A stretch of 64,000 nucleotides of DNA. It comes from Erinaceus europaeus. Lineage: Eukaryota > Chordata > Mammalia > Eulipotyphla > Erinaceidae. The position numbers were made by a program, and so were the translations under genes. Positions 51,098-62,920 of the stretch are shown here, piece after piece (positions within the stretch are counted from its first letter, which is position 1; every line of letters starts with the position of its first letter). The stretch is from positions 8,502,082 through 8,566,081 of the forward strand of contig NC_080164.1 in NCBI RefSeq assembly GCF_950295315.1, in the 5' to 3' direction. The notes under the pieces are model-generated. The model was not told the origin of the DNA. It did no database searches and worked only from the letters and a program-made list of their open reading frames with translations.

Positions 51098-51275
51098 TTC
51101 TGTGCACACATTGCAGTACACAAGGACCCAGGTTTAAGCCCCAAACCTCCCCTTGGGGGACCAGAAGGGCTTCACAAGTGGTCAAACAGTGCTGGGGGTG
51201 TCTCTTCCTAGCTTCCTCTCCGCTCACAATTTATTTTTGTCTTTATCCAAAATATACATAACTAAAGAAATATCT
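51098..51275 (+). mobile_element. SINE, family B, 5'-truncated
   Basis: GTGCACACATTGCAGTACAC, CCCAGGTTTAAGCCCCAAAC, then CT body and ATACATAACTAAAGAAAT tail. The first 30 bp are missing. Confidence 0.75.
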
Positions 51276-51386
51276 TTCAAAAAAAGAAAAATAAATAGTA
51301 TTGAAAAATATGAAAGCAGAAAGAAAAGTGATATTGGAAAAAAAACAAATCAATGGAGACGCTCAGTGAAGTTAAAATGTGACTTA

Positions 51387-51650
51387 GGGTCCAAGTAGTG
51401 GCTCACTTACCATACAGTACACATGTTACAGTGTGTAAGGACCTAGATTCAATCCCCAGGTCCCCCCACACACACAGGGGAGGGGAAGCTTCACAAATGG
51501 TGGTATAGTGCCACTCTTTTTTTTCCGTCTCTCCTCTCTATCATTCTTTCTCATGCTCTAACAAAGCAAAACAAACCAGCAAATAACAAAAACTAGGCTA
51601 TAGCATCATGCAGACACCACATCCCAGCAATAACCCTGGAGGCAAAAATT
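51387..51650 (+). mobile_element. SINE, family B with long-form end
   Basis: GGGTCCAAGTAGTGGCTCAC head, TAGATTCAATCCCCAGG B-box region, CT body, then CACATCCCAGCAATAACCCT and GGAGGCAAAAAT. Confidence 0.82.
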
Positions 51651-52440
51651 ATCCATTAAATTAAAAGGTCTTCAATGCAGATAAAACAGAAAAAAGAGAC
51701 ACAGTTTTAATATTAGTGATTAAACCATTAGAGTTTAATGGTTAACAATGTAATGATATAGTGATATAGATGTAATTATGTATGCAACTTAGATGTATGC
51801 ATTCAGTCATTAGGTAAGATGGGCATATTTCTTGAAATACATCACCTATTCAAGTCGTCAAAGAGGAAGTTGTTGTGGAACCACAGATGAACATCAGCAT
51901 TCAGTATTTATTAAATAAAGGTGTTTGATCCACCTACCTCTTGACTTTTTAAACATGCAACTATCCCTGGTGACTTCATCTAATCTGTGAGGGACAAAAA
52001 CTAATTAAGAAAAAAACTCAAATAAAAAAAAAACAAAACATTAAGAGTAGAGAGCACCTCTCAACACATTTTTATCATCCCAGGATAGTTACTTCAGTTC
52101 TCCAACGAAGGTAAATAGATCACAAAAAGCACATAAATGGTGTTCAGCATCATGGATCACTAAGTAAAACTGCCAGTGAAGCTACTTGTAACTGAGAATG
52201 CTGACAACGAGGTCTGGTAGGAAGTCCAGCTCCTTGACTGCTAGTGACATACACAGGGTGACAGCCACTTTACTTTCCTACAAAGCTGAACACCTCACAT
52301 GCCATCTGGTTCAACTCTTCCATTCCCTGATATTTGCTTAAGATTAACCAAACGCTAACATACATACAGACATATACATATTTCCAAGTCCATGTTTACA
52401 AAACTTTATTTAAAGTCGGCCAAGGTCTGGGAATATGTCA
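51651..52440. other. Unique AT-rich sequence
   Basis: No family or exon recognised. Short imperfect palindrome ATTAAACCATTAGAGTTTAATGG near 51,719. Confidence 0.4.
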
Positions 52441-52640
52441 GAAATTCTTCACCCTGTCTGGAAACACAAGATGTGTTATATTCATCAATGGAATACAATT
52501 TTGCAATAAAAATGAATGATTTAGTACAGGCAAAAATGTGGACTAACTTCAAATCCGTTATGACGAATGAAAAAGACTATACATGGCATGATTCCATTAA
52601 AATCACTATTAATTAAGACCAAAGATGTAATTATAAAAAA
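52441..52640 (+). mobile_element. Old L1M fragment, ORF2 end
   Basis: TTCATCAATGGAATACAATT, TTGCAATAAAAATGAATGAT, GGCATGATTCCATTAAAATC follow the order of the L1 ORF2 C-terminus/3' UTR junction. Diverged. Confidence 0.65.
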
Positions 52641-53049
52641 ATACATGTGAAATAGGCAAGCACCGATTTAAAACTATTTTCAAAATGTGTGCTCATAGAG
52701 GCTAATTTTCAGAATATATAAATTAATACAATAATTCAAACAAATAAACAGTACAAAGAAAAGTAGTCACAACACTGATAATATCTAACCTTAGAGAAAT
52801 TATTCAGCTAAAATGTTTACATTGCTGCTTAAAATAGAAAATGGTTCAAATATTTTAGTAAAAAAAAAAAATTGGCAGTTTCTTTTAAAATTAAACGCGC
52901 AACAAGACATGAATCATTCATTGTAGCCCAAAGTATCTATCCAAGATATCTGGATACAAAAGTTCACAAAAAACACTTGTGAATTGTTTATAATTGTTTG
53001 TGTTTCTAAATCTTATAAATAAATGTTTATGTTCATATATTCAATAAAC

Positions 53050-53148
53050 ACAGTGATTTGATATTCATGCAATGGGATACTATTCTACAAGAAAAGGGTC
53101 AGACCATTGATCAATAACAACATGGGTGGCCATCAAATATATTATTTT
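53050..53148 (+). mobile_element. Old L1M/HAL1 fragment
   Basis: ATTCATGCAATGGGATACTA, TTCTACAAGAAAAGGGTCAG, ATCAATAACAACATGGGTGG. Diverged. Split from sequence at 53,340 by a SINE. Confidence 0.55.
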
Positions 53149-53332
53149 GGGGACCACAGAGGGGAGCATCAGTTTGAGTACACAGTAAGACCCAGGTTCA
53201 AGAGACCCTGGGGTACACCTGCAGAAAGAAAACTTCACAAGTGGTGAAGCAATGCTGCAGGTACATCTCTTTCTCTCTCCCTATTTCCCTGTTTTCTCCC
53301 AACTTCTGTCTTATTAAATAAGACAAAAGAGA
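53149..53332 (+). mobile_element. SINE, family B
   Basis: GGGGACCACAGAGGGGAGCA head, CCCAGGTTCAAGAGACC B-box region, CACCTGCAGAAAGAAAACTT, CT body. Confidence 0.82.
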
Positions 53333-53339
53333 ATTCACA

Positions 53340-53500
53340 GTGTATGCTTTCATTTTTTTTTCTGAAATACTAAAAATGAGAAAACTATTCTACAGTGGGA
53401 AAATAAACATTACTGTTGCTTCAGGGAAAGTTGGAATGGATTGAGAGTGAAGACATGAAGGAACTTTCTGTAGTGATTGTAGCAGTTCATATCTTTAACA
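53340..53500 (+). mobile_element. Old L1M 3' UTR-like sequence
   Basis: GTGAAGACATGAAGGAACTT, TCTGTAGTGATTGTAGCAGT resemble the 3' UTR of old mammalian L1s downstream of the fragment at 53,050. Confidence 0.4.
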
Positions 53501-53723
53501 GATTCAGGAAAGAGTTCCCTGCCATCCCTGCCTAGAAGTTCTGGTCATTGGGACAGATTTTCTAGTTAAGAAGGCTGCTCTCGACACAAAGGTGGGGAGA
53601 ATACTCGGTCTGTGCCGACAAACGTTGGTGCTACATACCCCTTACACCATGGGAAGCAACAAGTCTACAGTAAAGCCAGACTATAGCTTTCTAAAATCAT
53701 GGGACCTAAGGTAGAGAGTTTGT

Positions 53724-53735
53724 GCTTGATTATAT
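53724..53735. repeat. L1 TSD, left copy
   Basis: GCTTGATTATAT, identical to 54150-54161. Confidence 0.88.
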
Positions 53736-54149
53736 ATATTTTTAAATTTTTTATTTAAGAAAGGATTAATGAACAAAACCATAAGGTAGGAGGGGTACAA
53801 CTCCACACAATTCCCACCACCCAATCTCCATAACCCACCCCCTCCCCTGGTAGCTTTCCCATTCTCTATCCCTCTGGGAGCATGGACCCAGGGTCGTTGA
53901 GGGTTGCAGAAGGTAGAAGGTCTGGCTTCTGTCATTGCTGCCCCGCTGAACATGGGCGTTGACTGGTTGGTCCATACTCCCAGTCTCCCTCTCTCTTTCC
54001 CTAGTAAGGTGTGTATCTGGGGAAGCTGAGCTCCAGGACACATTGGTGGGGTCTTCAATCCAGGGAAGCCTGGCCAGCATCCTGGTGGCATCTGGAATCT
54101 GGTGATTGAAAAGAGAGTTAACATACAAAGCCAAACAAATTGTTGAGCA
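53736..54149 (-). mobile_element. L1 3' end, minus strand, 12-bp TSD
   Basis: T-rich tail, AAGGATTAATGAACAAAACC, GGGTCGTTGAGGGTTGCAGA, to TTGTTGAGCA. GCTTGATTATAT flanks it at 53724-53735 and 54150-54161. Youngest 3'-end type. The 163- and 122-codon minus frames are 3' UTR. Confidence 0.92.
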
Positions 54150-54161
54150 GCTTGATTATAT
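54150..54161. repeat. L1 TSD, right copy
   Basis: GCTTGATTATAT, identical to 53724-53735. Confidence 0.88.
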
Positions 54162-54329
54162 TTTAAAGACATCTCTAAGATTTTTTTTTTTTTTTACCAA
54201 CAATTATCCCCTTACCTTAAAATGGGGGAAGATCCTTATAATAGTTTGGTCAGCAAAGCAGAGCAGAGTTAATATTATGCAACTGTCAGGAGAGGTCTCC
54301 TAAATGTCCTCAAGTTTTGCCTTGTCCCC

Positions 54330-54655
54330 TTGAGTTCCCCACTCTTGGAACCCAACTGCCATCACATGAGGAAAAGTAAGCACCCAGTGGAGATGTTCAA
54401 AGTGTGGAACCTACTACCCCAGACCACAGCCTTCACTAGGCTTTCAGCCAACATCTAAGTACCTGTGTGAGTTAACTGTCTTGGAGGTGGATCATCCTAC
54501 TTTCAACTCAGCAGCCCTAGATGATGCCATGCGAGTAGATCTGAAGCATCCTTGAGTAGCCTTGTTCCATTTACCTATTGATTAACAAGATCTATTGTCA
54601 TACTTTTTGCACTTAAGTCATTGATACTGGAGTGTGTTTGCTACTCACTAATATC
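54330..54655 (+). mobile_element. MLT1-like LTR fragment (ERVL-MaLR)
   Basis: TTGGAACCCAACTGCCATCA, then CAGCCAACATCTAAGTACCT, GTCTTGGAGGTGGATCATCC, CCCTAGATGATGCCATG, GTGTGTTTGCTACTCACTAA keep the MLT1 order. Ancient, strongly diverged. Confidence 0.55.
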
Positions 54656-56689
54656 ATTATTTGAAGGTTATGCATTTTAAGAGCTAAGAATCAGGATTTT
54701 TTACTCATTTTTTTCCAGATCAATTAAAGTTTGTTCTTCTAACATTTTATCCTTCGTGAAACTGTGTCAAAATCTTGCTCCAGTTGGTGAATTATTTTCT
54801 GTTTCCCCATAGTAATTTCCACTTCTGTATCCTCCCTCGAATGCACTATACATACTCAGATCGCATGTTTACATGTAAGCATGTATTATGTAGCACTATA
54901 TATAACCGTCCACTCTGAAGACTGAGTATCTAGCATAGGGTCTTCCATCCAGAAAAGACTCCAAAAATGAGATGAAATAAAAGCAATAATTAGCTTAAAA
55001 GTTTTTCATTCATGATTTAATGTACAGTGTCATTGACATAACCATAAGCAAAAAGCAAAAAAAAAAAAAAAAAAAAAAAAGAAAGAGAACAATGGCAGTC
55101 ACTGAAAAAGAAGATGAAGGATTACACCTCAAGAGATGACTGAGGGTGACCATGAAGTACTTAGCGCCAGTCCTGCCATCACAGGAGTAAGCATTGCCCT
55201 AACGTGTGGTTTTATTTTTTTTTTAATATTAATTTAGTTATTCCCTAAATGGAAGTTGGGGTGTTCTGAACTAGGAAAGAGACAGAACAGTTGCTGGAAA
55301 GACAGACAGGTAACATTCTTAGTGTGCTGCTATCTATAGCACCACAGACAATTACATTAAAGCCTTTGTGGAACAGGTTAAATTTGATGTCTTTTTTTTT
55401 AATATTTTATATCACATTGGTCTCTTGCAAGGTTTAGTTAATACCAACAGAACCAATCAGAATCCAGAAATCGCACTGATACATCTTGCCCTTTCAGAAG
55501 AGACAACCTAGAAGAAGAAAAAAAAAAAAATGGGGGGGAAGGTGAATGAATGAGGCCTGGTGTTTCTGAATCAGCAAAGGAATTCCCAGTCCAGCTCTTC
55601 TTAGGCAAATAAGATGCCTTTGAATGTGTCAGAGCCCCTGAGGGCTTGCAGATAACCTGTAGAACAGTTGTCTCTGCCTTTTTGCTCCTGGATTGTATCA
55701 GGAGAGCCCTGGTATTTGGGAGGGTTGGGGAGCTAGCCACATGGTAATGACTGACTCAGGAAAGTAACATCTAGGGAAATGCACTTCACTTTAAGGGAGT
55801 CCTGCCCACATAGCACTTTAAATCCACTCCCTCAGTGACCCAATTAGATTAGGAAACACATTTTTTTTTTTGTTCCAGCTATTTATTTAAAAGTTTCATT
55901 TTCACTTAATAAATCCATCCCCTTGGCATACATGGAAGGTTTCACCAAGTGGTAATGTATGCTTACTGAAGAATTACTTTTGAAAGTGTATGGCTGCCTG
56001 TCACAGAGTGAAATTGTGGCCACTCCATTTCTAGATGTACGGGCTGCTATAGATTTGGGAGTTGATATATACTTGAAATGTTTATGCCTTCCCCTTCTTG
56101 TTCATTATTGATCTGAGCCATTATAGTTTCTGAAACATTTGTGAACAAGGCTTTCATTAATCCCCAAGGCTTCTGAGGGATCTGGGCAGGAGAATTCCCA
56201 ACTTTAGAACAAACACATGTCCAGGGTCACACAATGAATCAGCAGTGACCAAGCTCACAGTTCCTACAAAAACCCTGGCATGGTTTTTTTAAGAGCTCTC
56301 TTAGTAATTTGCATGCCAGCATTAATCTTTCAGTTATCTCCAATATGCGCAGTCAAGACTGGACTCAGAAGAGATGGAATGCTAGCAAGTGCTTTGGCAA
56401 ACCTGTTGGGTCTTCCCATTGTATCAATTGCATCTGCTATGTGCTCTCAGTCAACATGCACCTGAGTGTGATCTTTATCCTGGTGGGTTTAGTTCTCTTT
56501 TCTGAAGTAGGTGGAAGATTTGCAGAGCACTAAATCTATCTGTTTACCTTCTGCTCCTCCCTTCATTCTCTTCACTCTAATCTCCCCACAATCCTCCACT
56601 CTAAAGCAGTGAAGAATCTTAAATGGACTTCCCAGTTTCTTTCCACCCTAAGATCCTCATTCTCATCTACTCTGTTCCTACTTTTTGGT
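54656..56689. other. Repeat-poor unique sequence
   Basis: Two kilobases with little recognisable repeat. An A24 run sits at 55057-55080 and a possible MIR piece (CCAGGGTCACACAATGAATC) at about 56,220. Frames of up to 100 codons (55,438-55,740, minus) show no motif. No gene called. Confidence 0.45.
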
Positions 56690-57335
56690 TCCTGTTCATG
56701 AATCATTTTGCCCCACTTTATATCTTACCACCTTTCAGCCACCAAGTTGCAGATGCTACTATGATCCCATCCTGATTTCTCTGGGCAGATGACCTTAACG
56801 ATGTGTCCCAAAGTCTCACCTCTCCGGAGTCCTATCCCACTAGGGAAAGATAGAAACAGGTTGGGGGGATGGATCTACCTGCCAGTGCCCATGTCCAGCA
56901 AAGAAGCAACTATAGAAGCCAGAAGGCCTACCTTCTGTACTCCCCAAAGTGTTTTGGTCCATACTCTCAGAGGGGGAGTAATGGTAGGGGGTTCATACTC
57001 TCAGAGGGCTCTGAACAACAACTCCATCAGGACCTAGAGAGACAAGAGGAACTAGGGAGGGGGCATTTGGAAATAGTAATAGGTGCATGTGTGACTTGGA
57101 AAGGAAAAGAAGACAGAACCATAGGAAGAAAGGGGGAGGGATATATACAAATATAGACAGATGTAGAAATAATCCATAATCCATATATACAACCTTAAAG
57201 AAACCCCTGTAACTTGCAATGGAAGGACTGAGGATTCAGAGCTCTGGTGGTGGGAACAGTGCAGAGTTGTACCCCTGCAATCTTATAAATTGTAAATCAA
57301 CATTATATCACTAATTTAAAAAAAAAGAGAAAGAC
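56690..57335 (+). mobile_element. Older L1 3' end, plus strand, with internal variant block
   Basis: CAGCCACCAAGTTGCAGATG, GATGACCTTAACGATGTGTC, CCCATGTCCAGCAAAGAAGC, then GGTCCATACTCTCAGAGGG, a block of about 230 bp not seen in other copies, and the terminus CTCTGGTGGTGGGAACAGTG to a poly(A). Diverged. Confidence 0.8.
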
Positions 57336-57355
57336 AATTTTACAAAGCAACAAAG

Positions 57356-57618
57356 AGGGGCCAGGAAGTAGAACACTGGGTTAAGGGCACATAGTACAAA
57401 GTGCAAGGACCTGTGCAAGGATCTAGGTTCAAGCCCCCAGCTCCCCAGCAGGGAGGGGCGCTTCACGAGTCTCTTTCTCTCCCCCTCTCTAACTTCCCCT
57501 CATCTCTCAATTTCTTTCTCTGTGCTCTCAAAAAAAAAGGAAAAAATGGCCTCTAGGAGCAGTGGATTCATATTACCCCAGTGATAAACCCTGGAGTCAA
57601 AACAAACAACAACAACAA

Positions 57619-57654
<36 letters not shown>
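57356..57654 (+). mobile_element. SINE, A/B mosaic with long-form end
   Basis: GGGGCCAGGAAGTAGAACAC head, CTAGGTTCAAGCCCCCAGC B-box region, CT body, GGCCTCTAGGAGCAGTGGAT end, CAACAA and CA tail. AAAGCAACAAAG (57344-57355) and AAAGCAACAGAG (57655-57666) form a TSD with one mismatch. Confidence 0.9.
57620..57654. repeat. (CA)n microsatellite in SINE tail
   Basis: About 16 CA units. Confidence 0.96.
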
Positions 57655-57658
<4 letters not shown>

Positions 57659-57666
57659 CAACAGAG

Positions 57667-58206
57667 TCTTAAAGGAAATACTGGATAGAATCTCTCTGAA
57701 CTTAAAAGTCAGTGACCATCAGAGTGTGTTGGGGTTCCAGTTGAGGTGGTTTATTGAATTCTCCTCATGGCTAAGGTCAATGGAGGGGGGGCCTTGGGAC
57801 TATCCACATCCTTGACAGAGATGAGGAGAGCATGGGGGGTGAACCTTCCCACACCATGTTTCTTCCCTCCCCTGGCCCTTGGGAGGAAGAAGAGAGGAGG
57901 AGAATGTTTTGTTTGATTTTCCAATTTCATGTTCTTAAAGGACTTTTAATAATTCTGCATTTTTTTTTTACTCATTCCCAGTAATTCCCTAAGAAAATTA
58001 CTTGGAAAAGAGAAAAATACTTGACCACCTACATCCATTTAGCCTTCATTGCCATTCTAGTGATGCTGTGTTCTGTTTGAGGGTCTCATTGACATGTCTC
58101 TCAAACTCTCATTTGGAGCTCAGGACTTCAAAGCAAACATGATCCAGTTGGAGGAGGATGATGAAAAAGGAAAGCACAGATATTTGAGGCCATGAATACT
58201 AGGATA
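57667..58206. other. Unique sequence
   Basis: No family or exon recognised. Confidence 0.4.
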
Positions 58207-58220
58207 AAGAACTAAATTTT

Positions 58221-58513
58221 GGGAGTCGGGCGGTAGAGCAGCAGGTTAAGCTCACATGGTGCAAGCAAGGCACAAGGACCAGCGTAAGGATCCCAGTTCG
58301 AGCCCCCGGCTCCCCACCTGCAGGGAGTAACTTCAGGAGCAGTGAAGCAGGTCTGCAGGTGTCTGTCTTTCTCTCCCCCTTTCTGTCTTCCCCTCCTCTC
58401 TCCATTTCTCTCTGTCCTAACAACAATAACATCAATAACTACAACAACAACAACAACAACAAAAAAGGGCAACAAAAGAAAAAGTAAATAAACATTAAAA
58501 TTTTTTTTAAAAA
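58221..58513 (+). mobile_element. SINE, family A
   Basis: GGGAGTCGGGCGGTAGAGCA head, CAGTTCGAGCCCCCGGCTCC B box, CT body, CAACAACAACAACAACAA segment, AAATAAACATT tail. Flanks AAGAACTAAATTTT (58207-58220) and AAGAATTAAATTTT (58514-58527) differ at one base. Confidence 0.95.
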
Positions 58514-58527
58514 AAGAATTAAATTTT

Positions 58528-59180
58528 ACTCTGGGATAGAGTCTGCTTTGGGCTTTGGAAGACACAGCCTCCTGGCATCCTGGGCTAGAGACTGTTGGTG
58601 CTATAGCATTCTCTGCCTTCTGATCTGGAATGAAAACCTCACCCACAATGGTCATAAGATAAGCAGCCTTGAGAGGCCAGGAGAGCTCTCCTGGCCCAAA
58701 TCCCTCATATGTGAGAAAGCAGATGTAAAGACTCACCAAGCAGAAGCAAAGACTCCAGCCCCTCAGTCACCTGCTCCTGATTACAAATTCAGAAATCAGG
58801 GGCCCTAATGGGGTGCTGGTCTCCAGGAGGCCTGTGGTTTTATGTGTGTGAGGAAACACATTTTCAGTTGACTGGCCTCCTGCCCCCTCCTCCAGCCCTA
58901 ACTCCACCACCCCATCTTTATTCATTGCTAACAGATGCTGCCAGCCAGGACTCGAGCACTGGTCTCCCCCACAGGTGAGAAGAGGGCAAACGTGGGGAGC
59001 TGCTTCAGAAGAGGACCTGGAGAGTCTTTAAGTCTCCAGTCTCCCTCCCAGTTGGTCCTCTCCTCACCACACAAGAGTCAGGTCTTCTGACAGTTTCTCT
59101 TCTGTGTCCTGCACATCTGAATATGAACACCTGGATGAAAGGAAACCAGTGGTAACTGCAGAAGAGTTTAAGCTGCTCCA
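58528..59180. other. Unique GC-richer sequence
   Basis: No protein recognised. A donor-like CACAGGTGAGAAG near 58,972 and several GC-richer patches are noted, without enough to call an exon. Confidence 0.4.
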
Positions 59181-59225
59181 GCGAGGACACTGAGACCCAG
59201 GAACTGATTGGCCTACCGCATCTTC
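59181..59225 (-). mobile_element. MIR core fragment, minus strand
   Basis: GAGGACACTGAGACCCAGGA matches the reversed MIR core word. Short. Confidence 0.45.
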
Positions 59226-59489
59226 ACAATGTTCCACTTACTGAAATTCAGGAGAATTTGCTGAGAGCTCAGGGAGGATGGCTGTCTATTGTGTTCACGG
59301 CCACTTCCTCTGACACGGTATTATGTGGGTGGTCCAATCCATCCTCAGTCAGAAGCAGAGCAAGGAGATTGGAAAGGGGCATAATGAAACTCAGTTAAGT
59401 TCCTCACGGTCATGGCTCTCTGTCAATCCATTTGCATCTGCTGGAATATTATCTTAACCATCTAATAGTATCTAATGTCACAGGAAAGA

Positions 59490-59585
59490 TTTTGGTGGCC
59501 CAGGAAGTGACACAACATTAGATATTGCACAAGGTCTTTAATTAAATCCCCTGTACCACATAGGCCAGTCTCTCTCCCTCTCTCA

Positions 59586-59624
<39 letters not shown>

Positions 59625-59735
59625 TCTCCCCTCTCCTCTCTATCCCCATCCCTCTCTCCAGCTCCCTCTCTCTTCTCTCCCCCTTCTTTCTTTCCCCCTT
59701 TCTCATGAAATAACAAAATAAATCTTTAAAAGGAA
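59490..59735 (+). mobile_element. SINE, family C with (TC)n body
   Basis: GGTGGCCCAGGAAGTGACAC head, AATTAAATCCCCTGTACCAC, then a long TC body (59,575-59,640) and AACAAAATAAATCTTTAAAA tail. Confidence 0.65.
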
Positions 59736-59784
59736 GAATTCTCTGTAATAACCACCTTGCTTAAATATTCTGTTAGCTAAAAAA

Positions 59785-59880
59785 TACCTCCCTAATTTCT
59801 ACCTAACTTCTGACATCTTCAGAGCCTTGGTTGAAAGACACATCTTCTGAAGCCTACCATGATCTAAAGATTGTTCTACC
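59785..59880 (+). mobile_element. L2-like fragment
   Basis: CTTCTGACATCTTCAGAGCC, ACATCTTCTGAAGCCTACCA resemble the L2 3' region. Confidence 0.45.
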
Positions 59881-59925
59881 CTTTGGTGAAAGAAATCAAC
59901 TCAGAAGTCACTTCTGGTATTATCA

Positions 59926-59952
59926 TTCATTCATTCATTCATTCATTCATTT
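59926..59952. repeat. (ATTC)n microsatellite
   Basis: About seven CATT units. Confidence 0.95.
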
Positions 59953-60062
59953 GAAGTAGACCAGAGCATCATTTAATTTTGGCCTAGGTGGTGCCAGGAA
60001 TCAAATCTGGGGTCTCATGCATAAAAACTCTCTGTTCTATTACTAAATTATCTTCCTTGCCC
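59953..60062 (-). mobile_element. SINE, family C, minus strand
   Basis: AGACCAGAGCATCATTTAAT, GGTGGTGCCAGGAATCAAAT, GGGGTCTCATGCATAAAAAC: reversed end, B-box region and head. Confidence 0.65.
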
Positions 60063-60344
60063 TTGAACTCAAATATAGGTGTGTTTAAATGTCTAGTTAT
60101 CTATTAGGAGAGACATGTCCATATGTACCTGCTTTATGTGTGCGAAAGAGGCCAGAGAACGATTCTGGTATATGTGGTATGAAGCCTAGGATCCCACATG
60201 AAAAAGTCCTGTGCACTACATCTGAGCCATCTCCCAGATATACGTCTGTGTCTTAAGAGTGTGAAAAGTTATTATGAAGTCTGGAGAACTAACATATGTC
60301 TGTCCTGTCCTGTGTCCTGTGTTGCAGCTGAGCTATTCCTTCCA
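60063..60344. other. Unique sequence
   Basis: Weak SINE-like words near 60,120-60,240, not assignable. Confidence 0.35.
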
Positions 60345-61008
60345 GGAACATTCTCTTTTTTATTTTCAATAGAGATTTAATTAGGATTATCATGATTTTA
60401 AGATAACAGAGGTACAATTCTATGCAGTTCCCACCACCAGAGTTCCCTGACCCACCCCCTCTATTGGAAGGTTCCCTATTATTTATTCCTCTAAGAGTAT
60501 GGATGGAATTCTTTATGGGGTGCACTTTGTGAGAGTCCTGGTTTCTGTAACTGTTTCTCCACTGGATAAGGATGTTGGCAGGTGGGTTCATACAGTCAGC
60601 TTGTTTCTATCTTTTCCTAGGGGGATAGGACTCAGGAGAGTGTGTTCTGGGACACATTGCTGAGGTCATCTGCCCAGGAAGACAGGATGAAATTATAGTA
60701 GCATCTGCAAGTTGGTGGCTGAAAGACACTAATATATAAAGTGGGACAAACTGTTTAATAATCAGGGGCACAAAGGCAGGAATAGAGTAGATGAAATTAG
60801 AGGTATTTGAAGGGAAGATGCTAGAAAGTCTATTTTAGATGTGTTCCATGGGGGCGCTGACTGGTATCTCTTTGTCCAAGCCTGACAGCTAACATGCAGC
60901 TGGACTAAAATTATTGTCTGTGAAGATGGTGTCAGACTTCAGAATAGGGTTAGAAAGCTGAATTAGGGCAGAGAATATCTCCCAAACATGAAGAAAGTAC
61001 ATAAATTC
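60345..61008 (-). mobile_element. Older L1 3' end, minus strand, long form
   Basis: GATAACAGAGGTACAATTCT, CCACCACCAGAGTTCCCTGA, then the distal module (ACAGCTAACATGCAGCTGGA, TTATTGTCTGTGAAGATGG) to AAGTACATAAATTCTATGAA. It parallels 9,310-10,036, more diverged. Confidence 0.82.
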
Positions 61009-62460
61009 TATGAACTGTGTATCTCATTGCTCTGACCTGGGGCCTGTATATATTCCTGTACAGCACTGGAGTCCAGAAGCATTTCTGACCATTACTACTA
61101 TCAACAACCACCAGTCTCTACTCAGGATGAGGCTCTATTTCACAGTGTCTCTGTTCAGGAGACCTGGCAGAGAGCCGTCCTCAAATTCTCTTTAAAACAT
61201 TTCAATGAGCCCCAGGAGCCCCTTAGAGAAGTGAGAGCAAGAAATGGTGCCTCCCACATTAATGAAAGTGTGTGGTGGTCATGGATTGGGGCCGGGGCTG
61301 TGGCCTTGGAGCCACAGAATCTCATCAGCCTTGTAAAGGGAGATTATTTATGCAAAAGACCTGTGAGTTGGACTGCACAGGGCTCTCTTCTCCCAGAACA
61401 CCTTAGAAAGGAAGTGCCTAGTAGTAGCAAGGATGGCTAGGAGCCAACTTAAAGCTGAGCGTAGCCCCTCCCTCCAGAACATAATTGGAATGCTATTTAT
61501 TATATTTGACATAACAGCCTGTGACATTTCGATGCCTGGGTCTCCAGCAGTGATCCAGAGAGGAACAGGGTAATCATTTTAAATCGCTGAGTATAATTTG
61601 CTAAAAAATAAATGTATATGTTGGTTGTCTCCTGCCTAGAAATATCATTCCATGAAAGAACAGTAATTTTGAATTTCTGTAGTGAGGCTGAAAACCAGTG
61701 CATACAGCATTTTCAGTTGGTGTCATTTAAAGTATAGTTTTAGATCAATGCATTTAATATTTTAACTGGAGCATGAGCTAGACATTCCAGGACATGAATC
61801 CTCCTGAGAACCTTGACATTCCATCCATCACCCAAGGAAAACAGTCAGAGACTTGGTTTATAATCAACAAGAAAGTCAACCGAAGACTCCACCCTTCGGA
61901 GTGGCTTCCTTTTCTCTTGACTCTTATCACAATGTGTTGCTTGTCAGTTCTTCCCAATCTCAAGGCTCAGACCAGCCTCAACTTTCAGATGCGTCTCCAG
62001 CTGCACAACAAATGTTGAAGGAGATGGACGAGGAGGGAGGAAAGCAGAAGAACTTGAAAGCCTTTATGGTCAAAACAGGTCACCGCTTTGGTTTCTGCAA
62101 CTCTTGTGCAGAAAACTCTTTCCTGCTACCGGTCCCCAGGCACCAGTGCCTGGCTTTTCCCCTTCGAAGCAAGCCACAGCTTGCAGCAAGCTTATGTTGA
62201 CATGAATTCCATGTTGCCTGGAGCTTTTGTTTGTTTCACACATAATTCACATTTTTCTGCCTTACATGCATCTTTCATATTCCCTACCGAAGCAATGTCC
62301 TGGCTTCCTTCTGGGGGCTCCCTGTCTGGGGTCAAAGTCCCTGCAGATAGCTGGGTTAAGGGTGTTGATGGAACACTCAGCAGGATGGAGTGAACATATT
62401 GGGATCTAAATTCCTACAGTGCCGATTAAAAATTGTTTTGGATCAGACTCCTATGCCAAA
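61009..62460. other. Repeat-poor unique sequence
   Basis: The longest repeat-poor stretch near the right end. Frames of up to 115 codons (61,853-62,200) have no recognised domain and no supporting splice pattern. No gene called, though a conserved non-coding element is possible. Confidence 0.45.
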
Positions 62461-62466
62461 CACACA

Positions 62467-62514
<48 letters not shown>
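62461..62514. repeat. (CA)n microsatellite
   Basis: About 26 CA units with one AGA interruption. Confidence 0.97.
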
Positions 62515-62516
<2 letters not shown>

Positions 62517-62920
62517 TGAGCATTAGGTCAGGTAGCTCCATGGTCGGAACACCACAAAGAATGCCCCTACATTTTTAGTCTTTTTTAAAGGAGATTTTGC
62601 AAAAGCTAGTGTAGAGAATCATAGTATAAATCCATTTTGGATGAGTCTTAGACAGACTCTAAGGAGATAACAGGGGTTGGCAGAGGTAGGTGGTGGTGAG
62701 GGCATATGGGGTATCATAGGTGAGGCTAGTGTGTTTGGAAGCTTAATGAGCCCTCACAAGTCCTTAGATTATCAAAGAAATGAACTGAAATTGAACACCT
62801 CTTTTCCATTTCCATTAAATGTAGCTTCTGAGTATGTTGTTCTTCCTACTTTGTTTTGTCTTGACATCAGGCAGATGTTATGGGTATGCAGAGACTTCAT
62901 AGAGGCTTAGAAATTCAAGA
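62515..62920. other. Unique sequence
   Basis: No family or exon recognised. Confidence 0.4.

Noticed and set aside
53681..54172. 163-codon minus-strand frame also found at 24,344 (plus) and 30,776 (minus)
   Set aside because: The similar protein text appears because the same L1 3' UTR is repeated. It is non-coding and shifts frame in other copies.
55438..55740. 100-codon minus frame in the repeat-poor island
   Set aside because: No motif and no start or splice context; length is within chance expectation for this base composition.
61853..62200. 115-codon plus frame as a possible exon or processed pseudogene
   Set aside because: No recognised protein, no poly(A) or TSD of a processed copy, no matching splice sites at both ends.
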